DNA of 34,145 bases from a bacterium (GTDB taxonomy: Bacteria > Cyanobacteriota > Vampirovibrionia > Gastranaerophilales > Gastranaerophilaceae), in assembly GCA_017472545.1 (NCBI GenBank), contig JAFUPZ010000076.1, forward strand, positions 1-34,145, in the 5' to 3' direction. Shown in pieces: positions 17,962-25,359 of the stretch (within the stretch, counting starts at the first letter, position 1; every line of letters begins with the position of its first letter). A program made the translations under genes and the position numbers. Under the pieces are notes generated by a model, which saw nothing but the letters and a program-made list of their open reading frames with translations, did no database searches and was not told where the DNA came from.

Positions 17962-19176
17962 ATGAATCAAATTCCATGTGTACCAATGATGAATCCGTAT
18001 ATGGTACAACAACAGACAACATATATGCCTGTTCCCCAACAGCCTAAATTAAATGCTGTTAACATTGAAATTAATAATCCGACTGTAGGTACTCAAGGTG
18101 TTGGTGGTCAATGCCAAGCTCAATATGCTCAACCAACATTACCTTTGTATAATTACCCACAAGCTCCGGTTTATACATATCCGCAAGCGCCAGCACAACA
18201 ACCGGCTTATTATCCGCCATATGTTTGCCAGCCAATGCCACAAGCGGTTCCACAAATTCCAGCTGCACCTCAAACAGCTACAATTCCAGCAGCTCCACAA
18301 GTTGCGGTAGTTCCAGCGGCTCCACAAGCTCCAGTAGCACCTCAAGTTACTGTTGTTCCACAAGCTCCTGTTGTAACTGAAGCTCCTGTTGCTCCTGCTG
18401 CTCCTCAAGTAGTTGTTGTTCCAGCTCCACAAGTGGTTCCAGCTCAAACAAATATTAACGTACCTCAAGCTCCAGTAGCTGTTGAGGTAAAACCAGAAGC
18501 TACTGCAGTTCCTGAACCAGCAGTTACAGCAACTGAAGTAAAACCTGAAGTTGTTCCTTCTGAAACAATCACTCCTCAAGTTGATTTGAACTCTTTCATT
18601 GCAAAACTAAGCAACCCAGATTTCGATGTTCAAGCAGCAGGTATGGAAGAAATTGCTAATATGGTAAAAGTTGCTCCTGATAAAGCTACAGAATTAGTTG
18701 ATACAAAAGTGTTTGATGCTTTAACAAATATCATCAACTTTGATTCTTCAGCATTAGCTGGTCCTACAGCTGAACAAGTTGCAGCTAGAGAAAAAATTAT
18801 GACAGGTAAAGAAGTTACAGAAGCTGAACAAGCTTTAGCTAACACAATCACTCCAAAAGAACAAGCTGAAAGAAATAAAAGCTATGCATTATTCACATCA
18901 GCAATTATGCAAAAACTATACGGAGATGAAGTAGCTCGTTTGTCTAATCAAACAGTTCCTCTAACTGAATTACCAGGTGCTATCACAGTAGTTGATAACC
19001 TAAAAGATAACCCTAACCCAATGGTTAGAGCATCAGCTATCGAAGCATTAAGCTACATCCAAAACCCAGCATACAAAAAAGATTTGACAACTGTATTTAC
19101 AATTGCTCAAAACGATCAAGATCCTGGCGTAGCTGAAACTGCTAAATTAGCTCTTGAAAGATTGAATCAAGTATAA
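17962..19176 (+). CDS. Pro/Ala/Gln-rich protein with C-terminal HEAT-like repeats
   Basis: A 404-aa protein without signal peptide or membrane helix. Residues 1-75 are Gln/Asn/Pro/Tyr-rich, 75-200 are a low-complexity Pro-Ala-Val region with loose repeats of AAPQVxVVPAAPQ, and 205-404 form an all-helical domain. Its first unit (SNPDFDVQAAGMEEIANMV) and last two (DNPNPMVRASAIEALSYI and QDPGVAETAKLALERL) match HEAT repeats, with a less regular insert between. HEAT domains are protein-binding scaffolds; the partner is unknown. AAAGGA lies 7 nt before the ATG. Strong use of a few codons (CAA, GCT, CCA, GTT) and a strong terminator suggest high expression. It stands alone as a single-gene unit. 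Confidence 0.82.
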   Translation: MNQIPCVPMMNPYMVQQQTTYMPVPQQPKLNAVNIEINNPTVGTQGVGGQCQAQYAQPTLPLYNYPQAPVYTYPQAPAQQPAYYPPYVCQPMPQAVPQIPAAPQTATIPAAPQVAVVPAAPQAPVAPQVTVVPQAPVVTEAPVAPAAPQVVVVPAPQVVPAQTNINVPQAPVAVEVKPEATAVPEPAVTATEVKPEVVPSETITPQVDLNSFIAKLSNPDFDVQAAGMEEIANMVKVAPDKATELVDTKVFDALTNIINFDSSALAGPTAEQVAAREKIMTGKEVTEAEQALANTITPKEQAERNKSYALFTSAIMQKLYGDEVARLSNQTVPLTELPGAITVVDNLKDNPNPMVRASAIEALSYIQNPAYKKDLTTVFTIAQNDQDPGVAETAKLALERLNQV

Positions 19177-19218
19177 GTTTGATTTATAAATAGCAAAATT
19201 CCTTTCTTTAAATAAAAT

Positions 19219-19244
19219 AAAGCCCCTGAAAAGGGGCTTTTATT
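19219..19244. terminator. Bidirectional intrinsic terminator
   Basis: AAGCCCC (19220-19226) pairs with GGGGCTT (19233-19239) around a six-base loop, with T-rich sequence after it and A-rich sequence before it. It serves the HEAT-like gene and the convergent acyltransferase gene ending at 19254. Confidence 0.9.
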
Positions 19245-19253
19245 TTGCGAAAT

Positions 19254-19967
19254 TTATGCTTCAACTTTCTCTTTGTATGATTCTGGAATTGGAGCACAAA
19301 TTTCATAATTTGCTAATTCCGAAATCTGTTTTGACCATTCGTAAATAATAACATCATCGTCTTGATTCCAAGATATAGGTTTTCCTATCTTGATGTTAAC
19401 ATTCCTTCTTGTGAATGGATAAAGTGATGGGTAACCATCCCAGTCAGCAATGGCAACAGGGACAATGTCAGCTTTTGCCGCTTTTGCGATTACTACAAAG
19501 CCTTTTTTAATACCATCAAGTTTGCCATATGGTCTTGTGCCACCTTGAGGGAATATACCTAAAGACCATGTAGTCCCGATAATATCTCGTACGGTTTTAA
19601 ATGTTGCGATTTCAGGTTTGCTTCTATCTACAGCAAATGCGCCTAATCGCTTAATAATCCAATTCAATTTTTCTGTTGGTTCAAATAATTCTTTTTTTGC
19701 CATAAATGCAACAGGACATAATGCAGCCATAGCTAGCATTGGAGGATCAAGTACTGAAACATGATTTCCTGCATACATATACTTACCTAGTTTTGCTTCT
19801 CTTGGCGGAATATTCTCCCTACCTTCGATTTTAAAATTGTAGAATATTATAAAAAATGGATATACTACAGTAAAAAGAAATGTCATAAAAAATAAAGTTC
19901 TAAACCAGTGATACTCTTTTGCGGTTCTTCTATTAAAGTTTCTTTCAGGTTTATTACTCTTGCTCAT
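19254..19967 (-). CDS. plsC: PlsC-type 1-acylglycerol-3-phosphate acyltransferase, copy 2
   Basis: A 237-aa membrane-associated acyltransferase of phospholipid synthesis, with an N-terminal hydrophobic segment (about 25-42). The NHxxxxD catalytic motif is NHVSVLD (His69, Asp74) and motif II is GAFAVDR. The third motif is FPQGGTR: the usual Glu of FPEGTR is Gln and one Gly is inserted, so substrate binding may differ. The start overlaps the end of the upstream paralog by 14 nt in another frame, a translationally coupled pair. The two proteins share MAKKELF, LGAFAVDR and the motif order, so they are tandem duplicates that have diverged. Exact acyl acceptor uncertain. Confidence 0.85.
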   Translation of the reverse strand: MSKSNKPERNFNRRTAKEYHWFRTLFFMTFLFTVVYPFFIIFYNFKIEGRENIPPREAKLGKYMYAGNHVSVLDPPMLAMAALCPVAFMAKKELFEPTEKLNWIIKRLGAFAVDRSKPEIATFKTVRDIIGTTWSLGIFPQGGTRPYGKLDGIKKGFVVIAKAAKADIVPVAIADWDGYPSLYPFTRRNVNIKIGKPISWNQDDDVIIYEWSKQISELANYEICAPIPESYKEKVEA

Positions 19968-20658
19968 TTTTATCTAAACCTCCATCTGCCAATTCTTCTT
20001 GTTTATCTTCTTCAATATATTTGAAACCAGTTAGTTCTTCTATTTGTTTAATCCATTCAAGTCTAACGGCATCTAAATCTTCGCTATATGGAATTACTTT
20101 GCCTACTCTAATTATAATTTTTCCAGAGAAAGGTAACCATTTTTTCTCATTTGTGCCAATAATTCCAATAGGTAAAACGTTACATTTTGTCATTCGTGCT
20201 AAACCTGCAAATCCTTTACCCACATTTTTGATAATACCAGGTTCTTGTCTTGTTCCCTGTGGAAATATACCAAAAACCCAATTTTTGCTTTTTTTGATTT
20301 GCTTAACTGTTTTAACAGTTGATGGTGCAAGATTTCCTCTATCTACAGCAAATGCACCCAACCAGTCAATCCACCATCTAATTAATGGAATATCAAACAA
20401 TTCTTTTTTTGCCATAAATGCAATGTTTTTTGGCATGAATGTTTCCATCATTGGTGGGTCAATAGTTGATAAATGATTTGGGCAAATAATGTAATCGTTG
20501 CCTTCTGGAATGTTTTCCACTCCGTGAACTTCCATTCTGTATACTAATCTTAGTACTGCATTGTAACCTATCTTACACACGATAAACTGGAAAAGAGAAC
20601 GCCATTTGTTGAATTCGTGAGCTTCTCTGTATGCATAATTCTTTTTTTGTTTAGCCAT
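19954..20658 (-). CDS. plsC: PlsC-type 1-acylglycerol-3-phosphate acyltransferase, copy 1
   Basis: A 234-aa acyltransferase that would place the second acyl chain on lysophosphatidate. Motifs: NHLSTID (His62, Asp67), GAFAVDR, FPQGTR and VLPIGIIG. As in the neighbouring copy, Gln replaces the Glu of the FPEGTR motif. GGGAGA 5-6 nt before the ATG fixes the start. Upstream, a TATAAT (20686-20681, minus) would give a short leader of about 16 nt. First gene of a two-gene operon. Confidence 0.88.
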   Translation of the reverse strand: MAKQKKNYAYREAHEFNKWRSLFQFIVCKIGYNAVLRLVYRMEVHGVENIPEGNDYIICPNHLSTIDPPMMETFMPKNIAFMAKKELFDIPLIRWWIDWLGAFAVDRGNLAPSTVKTVKQIKKSKNWVFGIFPQGTRQEPGIIKNVGKGFAGLARMTKCNVLPIGIIGTNEKKWLPFSGKIIIRVGKVIPYSEDLDAVRLEWIKQIEELTGFKYIEEDKQEELADGGLDKNEQE

Positions 20659-20676
20659 ATATTTCTCCCTTAATTT

Positions 20677-20742
20677 ATGTATTATACATTAAAATTGATT
20701 AAGAGGCTACATATTAATAAGTTTTTATTGTATTATTAATAC
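20677..20742. promoter_or_regulatory. Divergent promoter region with two palindromes over the -10 boxes
   Basis: ATGTATTATACAT (20677-20689) is a perfect palindrome about its centre base and contains the minus-strand -10 TATAAT of the acyltransferase operon. GTATTATTAATAC (20730-20742) is a second perfect palindrome covering a plus-strand -10 TATTAT (20731-20736) for the mutase. Similar cores suggest one regulator for both directions, though AT-rich palindromes also arise by chance. Confidence 0.4.
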
Positions 20743-20760
20743 AAATAGAAGGAGAGAGGT

Positions 20761-23040
20761 ATGTTTGGAATGAAATCATCTAATGTTGAATTGGAAAATG
20801 CGTTATTTAAAAGTGTTTATGATAAAACGCCTGATTATGTCAAGAATTTAAGTCTTATGAATTTTGACAATGAAGGAGCATTTTCTTTTTATCTTAAACG
20901 AGAGCATTTAAAACCCTACGATGAGGTTTCAAATCCTGAAGGCTTGAATTTGCAAGAGTGGTTTGCAAACTATGCAAAGGAGGCAAAAGTTTCCACAGCA
21001 GGCATTAGAGGTCCACAAAATATACTTTTCCCACAAGATACTAGATTCCCAATTAACCTTGTTGGAATTGTTTTGGCAACTTTGGCAAAAGCTCTTGTTG
21101 CAAATGAAAAATATCCAAATAAACGTATTGTTAAAGTTGCTGGATGCGAGGTTAGATATAATTCAAAACTTTTCTTAGATGCTATTGCTCGTATTCAAGC
21201 TGCAAATGGTATCCAAACATTGGTTCCTGAAGGTAGAGGAACTATTCCAATTTGGTTAGCTTCATTTTTGGCGTTTAAGTTAGATTTGTTGGGTGGTGAG
21301 TATATTACTTCTAGCCACGGAATATCTGTTAAAAACGCTACAAAAGATTTAAATTCTCAAGGGTCACAGTATTTGCCTGAAGAATCTATGGAATTTGTTA
21401 ATAAAATCCAAGAAATATTCGATGAAGTAGAACGCAATGGCTCTTATGAGATAAAAATTTCTGCAAAAGATAATCCATTAATTAACGAAGATGTATTGAA
21501 AGCTGTTGATGATGGAGTTGATTTGTATGTCGATTACTTGAAGTCAGGTGTTGCAAAAGACGTTAACTTAAACATGATAAAAGATTTCAGTGGAAAACTT
21601 GTTATAGAAAATGTTGGAGGCTCAGCTTATAGAACTCTATCTAGAGTGTTAAATAAGTTAGGTATTTCTGAGAAATTTGATTGGTTTAACATTGAAGAAG
21701 ATCCATTTTTCCACTCTATTGGTAAATACGATGTTACTCCAAAGGGAGAAAAAGCTTTCTATGACTATTCTGTAGATGCTACAGTATTAGCCAAAAAATC
21801 TGATGGTACAAAATTTTTCCCTGTTATTGACACGTTGAATTATTCGGATAAATTAAAAGATTATCCAATTGGAACAGTGGTGCTTATTACTGACCCAGAT
21901 CACGATAGATTAACAATTACCCAAACTGAACCGATTTCAAGAATTGATGAATTGAAAAATCTGGGTGTTGACTATATTGAGCTTGATAATGATAAAGTTT
22001 TGACAGTATTTACGGCAAACCAAGCTTTCTTGTTACTTATGGATTTTTGGTCTGCACAGTTGGAAAAAGAAAATTTATGGAACAATCATCCTAGATTTAT
22101 GATTAAAACTACAGCTTCTGCTCTTTCTTGGGATGAATGGGCAAAAAGCAAAGGAGTACAAGTTGTTAATGTACCAGTTGGTTTTAAAGAAATTGCTAAC
22201 ATTATGAAAAAAGTCGAACTTCAATTGAAAAATAACCCAGATAAAGAGGTTTTAGTTGATGATGTGTTTGGTAATTCAATTAATCTTGGTGTTGATCCTC
22301 GTTTAGTTTTCGGTGGTGAAGAATCTGGCGGAATGATTATGGGTACTGAAGATTTGATTGAATCTCAAAATGGTCGTTTGGCTGTTGCAATGAGAGAAAA
22401 AAGTGCAACAGAGGCAATAGTTGTTGCCTCAGCTTTAATTGCTCAACTCAAAAATGAAGGTATATATTTGTCAGATTATTTAGCAAAAGTATTTGACGAT
22501 AACAATATTATTGGTCGTTTTGATACTAGAGTTGATATTTCTTACTACAACGAATCTGAACCAGATATTAATAAGCTAAAACAAGCTAAAATTGAGGGTG
22601 AAGCTTTGAGAACTAAAAACGATATGTTCTATTTGTCACTTGCAATTGCAAAAAGAAAAGGCTTAATTTCTCTTGATGATATTAAACGAATTCTTAATGA
22701 TAAATTTAATGCTGAAGGTTTAAGTTTTGATTCTTTAAAATCAATTAAATTTGTTGGGGATGGAACATATTTAGAGTTTGATGATAAATATATTGAAATT
22801 AGACCTTCCGGAACAGATGCGAAAACAAAAGCTTATGGCGGCGGTTTAAATAAATCAGATATAGAAAAATATGCTTCTATTCTTGGTAATTACTCTGGTG
22901 ATAGAACTGCTCTTCATTGTGAATTAGTGCCTGAAGCATCTTATGACAACTGTAAAGAAGATGCTATGGAATATTACTTGGCATTCGTTGATAAGGACGC
23001 AAATAATGAACCGTTTGTTGTTCCTGATTATAAATTTTAA
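20761..23040 (+). CDS. Alpha-D-phosphohexomutase family protein (phosphoglucomutase-like)
   Basis: A 759-aa cytoplasmic enzyme that probably interconverts hexose 1- and 6-phosphates. Family motifs in order: STAGIRGP near the N-terminus; the serine loop TSSHGIS (183-189); metal loop DPDHDR (378-383); sugar loop GGEESGG (near 519); phosphate loop RPSGTD (from 681). The serine loop normally reads TASHNP; here Asn-Pro is Gly-Ile, though the Ser-His pair stays. The protein is much longer than usual (450-600 aa), through an N-terminal extension and insertions before the metal loop. AGGAG 7 nt before ATG supports the start. Whether it prefers glucose or mannose cannot be told. Single-gene unit with its own terminator. 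Confidence 0.85.
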   Translation: MFGMKSSNVELENALFKSVYDKTPDYVKNLSLMNFDNEGAFSFYLKREHLKPYDEVSNPEGLNLQEWFANYAKEAKVSTAGIRGPQNILFPQDTRFPINLVGIVLATLAKALVANEKYPNKRIVKVAGCEVRYNSKLFLDAIARIQAANGIQTLVPEGRGTIPIWLASFLAFKLDLLGGEYITSSHGISVKNATKDLNSQGSQYLPEESMEFVNKIQEIFDEVERNGSYEIKISAKDNPLINEDVLKAVDDGVDLYVDYLKSGVAKDVNLNMIKDFSGKLVIENVGGSAYRTLSRVLNKLGISEKFDWFNIEEDPFFHSIGKYDVTPKGEKAFYDYSVDATVLAKKSDGTKFFPVIDTLNYSDKLKDYPIGTVVLITDPDHDRLTITQTEPISRIDELKNLGVDYIELDNDKVLTVFTANQAFLLLMDFWSAQLEKENLWNNHPRFMIKTTASALSWDEWAKSKGVQVVNVPVGFKEIANIMKKVELQLKNNPDKEVLVDDVFGNSINLGVDPRLVFGGEESGGMIMGTEDLIESQNGRLAVAMREKSATEAIVVASALIAQLKNEGIYLSDYLAKVFDDNNIIGRFDTRVDISYYNESEPDINKLKQAKIEGEALRTKNDMFYLSLAIAKRKGLISLDDIKRILNDKFNAEGLSFDSLKSIKFVGDGTYLEFDDKYIEIRPSGTDAKTKAYGGGLNKSDIEKYASILGNYSGDRTALHCELVPEASYDNCKEDAMEYYLAFVDKDANNEPFVVPDYKF

Positions 23041-23053
23041 TATAAAATAAGTT

Positions 23054-23085
23054 AAAAGACTCTGAACTTGTTTCAGGGTCTTTTT
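23054..23085 (+). terminator. Intrinsic terminator after the phosphohexomutase
   Basis: GACTCTGAA (23058-23066) pairs with TTCAGGGTC (23072-23080), one G-T wobble, five-base loop, followed by five Ts and preceded by As. Confidence 0.9.
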
Positions 23086-23126
23086 ATATTATAATTAATT
23101 TGCGAATTATATAAAATGAGGTTGAT

Positions 23127-24866
23127 ATGTTAAGAGATTACTTTTTAAATAAAATTGAAAATGCAATAGAATCAGCTATTAAAGCTGGTAAATTAGGTCA
23201 AATGACAGAATATGTTAAGGGCTCATTACCTGTTGAAAAACCAAAAAATCCTGAGTTTGGTGATTTAGCAATTAACGTATCTTCACTTGCTCGTAGTGCT
23301 AAAATTGCACCTCCAATGATTGCAAATGCTATTGTTGAATTTATTGATAGAGAAGATAGTGATTATTCTGTTATCGGTGGTTTTATCAATTTTAAAGCAG
23401 GTGATTCTTTACTTATCAATTTGATAAAAGAAATTTATACTAAGAAATCAGAATTTGGTCGACCTGGTTCAATTGAAAAAGAAAATATTATTTTAGAATA
23501 CATTTCCGCTAACCCAACTGGACCATTTCACATTGGACACGGTCGTTGGGCTGCTATGGGAAGCGCATTAGCTAATTTATTAAAATTCTATGGACACGAT
23601 GTTTATCAAGAGTTTTATATTAATGATGCTGGTTCTCAAATTCAAAAACTTGGTAATTCTTTGATTATCCGTGTTAAACAAGAATTAGGTGAAGATATTG
23701 ATTTTCCTGAGGATGAAATTGAAAGAAAAAATTATTATCCAGGTGATTATTTAATTCCTGTTGCAAAACAATTCTTGATTGATAAGAAAGCTGAATTAGA
23801 TGCCGTAAACAATGATGTAGATAAGATTTCTCTTGATGTTTACTGCGATTATGCCAAAGAATACGAAGAAAAAGTTCAGCGCGATTTGTTAGATAATTTT
23901 AGAGTAACTTTTGACAAATTCTATTCTGAGTTATCTTTACACAATTCTGGTAAAGTTGAAGAATGTGTTCAAAAACTTAGAGATAGCGGTAAAATTTATA
24001 ATCAAGAAGGTGCAGAATGGTTCAAGTCTTCAGATTATGGTGATGATCAAGATCGTGTTATTAAAAAAGCTGATGGTTCAAATACTTATTTGACTGCTGA
24101 TATTGCTTATCACGTTGATAAATTGGAACGTGGTTTTGATAGAATGATTAACATTTGGGGTGCAGATCACCACGGTTATGTTGCTCGTGTTAAAGCGTCT
24201 ATTGAAGCTTTGGGATATGATCCGAATAAATTAGAAGTTCTTCTAGGACAATTAGTTAACCTTGTTATCAATGGTAATGAAGTTCGTATGGGTAAACGTA
24301 AAAATATGGTTACTCTAGAAGATTTGATTGATGAAGTTGGTGTTGATGCTACTCGTTTTTGGATGTCTATGAGAAATATTGATACAACTTTGGATTTTGA
24401 TATTGAACTAGCAAAGACTAAGTCTGATGAAAACCCAGTATTTTATGTTCAATATGCGCACGCTAGAGCTTGTTCTATTATAAGAAATGCGATTACCGAT
24501 AGAGTTGATACAGAATCAGGTAAAACAATTCCTGCGGTGCTATCTGAGGCTGATTTTGATAAGTTGGTTTCAGAATTTGATGAAAATATCGCTTCTATAT
24601 CTGTAAAAGATGCAAGAAAGTTAATTTTGAAATTAGAAGAATTTAAGCCTATGATTAAATCTTCAGCTCAAGCAAGACAAGTTTACACTATTTGTAGATA
24701 TGTTCAAGAATTAGCTTCAGAGTTCCATTCATTCTATAACTCAACAAGAGTTATTACTGATGATATTGAAGTTACAAAATCAAGATTGATTCTTGTTTGG
24801 GCATTTAAGACTGTTTTAGCTAATGCTTTAAATATTCTAGCTGTTTCAGCACCTGAAAGAATGTAG
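23127..24866 (+). CDS. argS: Arginine-tRNA ligase
   Basis: A 579-aa class I synthetase. The N-terminal Add-1 domain (KNPEFGDLAINVSSLA) typical of ArgRS is present, followed by ANPTGPFHIGHGRWAAMGSAL with the HIGH motif, the INDAGSQ arginine-pocket segment, WGADHHGYVARV, and VRMGKRKNMVTLEDL in the place of KMSKS. Loss of the first Lys in that motif is common in ArgRS. The DALR anticodon-binding domain begins near YVQYAHARACSIIRN. GAGG 5 nt before ATG supports the start. It is followed after 10 nt by a small exported protein, so they form an operon. Confidence 0.95.
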   Translation: MLRDYFLNKIENAIESAIKAGKLGQMTEYVKGSLPVEKPKNPEFGDLAINVSSLARSAKIAPPMIANAIVEFIDREDSDYSVIGGFINFKAGDSLLINLIKEIYTKKSEFGRPGSIEKENIILEYISANPTGPFHIGHGRWAAMGSALANLLKFYGHDVYQEFYINDAGSQIQKLGNSLIIRVKQELGEDIDFPEDEIERKNYYPGDYLIPVAKQFLIDKKAELDAVNNDVDKISLDVYCDYAKEYEEKVQRDLLDNFRVTFDKFYSELSLHNSGKVEECVQKLRDSGKIYNQEGAEWFKSSDYGDDQDRVIKKADGSNTYLTADIAYHVDKLERGFDRMINIWGADHHGYVARVKASIEALGYDPNKLEVLLGQLVNLVINGNEVRMGKRKNMVTLEDLIDEVGVDATRFWMSMRNIDTTLDFDIELAKTKSDENPVFYVQYAHARACSIIRNAITDRVDTESGKTIPAVLSEADFDKLVSEFDENIASISVKDARKLILKLEEFKPMIKSSAQARQVYTICRYVQELASEFHSFYNSTRVITDDIEVTKSRLILVWAFKTVLANALNILAVSAPERM

Positions 24867-24876
24867 GAGAAATAAT

Positions 24877-25359
24877 ATGATAAGGTATATTTTCGTAATA
24901 TTAGCAATCCTTTTATTTTCTAATTCTGCAAATGCTTTTATGATGGGTTCTGATATTACGGAAATGGTTACCGCTCCATTTACTTTACATAGAACAAATG
25001 GTAATGAGTCTATGCCTAGATTTATGCAAAAAGCTGAAGAATTATTCACGCCAGAAGAGGAAGAAGTAGATTTATCTGGTTATATTAAGGCAATTCAGGC
25101 TAAGATTAATTCAAATTTTAATCCACCAGAGGTTGAAGGTTCGCCAAGTGTTGTTGTTCTCTTTAAAATTACAACAAGAGGTCGATTGGATTCTTTTAAA
25201 ATCTTAAAATCTTCTGGGAATGAGTTGTATGATCATGCTGCAGTTAGAGCAATTCAGATGTCTGCGCCGTTTGATTATCTGCCAAGTGGCTATGAGAAAG
25301 AGTTGCTTAAAGTTCAGTATACATTTTCAAAACATGCAACAAGTGTAAATTATTTTTAG
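24877..25359 (+). CDS. Exported TonB C-terminal-domain protein
   Basis: A 160-aa protein with a clear signal peptide (MIRYIFVILAILLFSNSANA, cleavage after ANA) and a TonB/TolA C-terminal fold: SGYIKAIQAKINSNFNPP, then VVLFKITTRGRLDSFKILKS and DHAAVRAIQMSAPFDYLP, the VxF.I...G.v....i..SsG...D.aA..Ai..a.pF signature. It has no lasting membrane anchor and no long Pro-rich spacer, so it is not a full energy transducer; it is more like the free periplasmic TonB-box family proteins. AGGAG overlaps the argS stop region. The stop overlaps the opposing PLD gene by 3 nt. Confidence 0.8.
   Translation: MIRYIFVILAILLFSNSANAFMMGSDITEMVTAPFTLHRTNGNESMPRFMQKAEELFTPEEEEVDLSGYIKAIQAKINSNFNPPEVEGSPSVVVLFKITTRGRLDSFKILKSSGNELYDHAAVRAIQMSAPFDYLPSGYEKELLKVQYTFSKHATSVNYF

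Noticed and set aside
17817..18047. Open frames in the spacer before the HEAT-like gene
   Set aside because: No ribosome site, overlap with the real gene start, no coding character.
20021..20476. Plus-strand open frame of 151 codons
   Set aside because: Antisense to a PlsC-type gene with intact motifs; no ribosome site.
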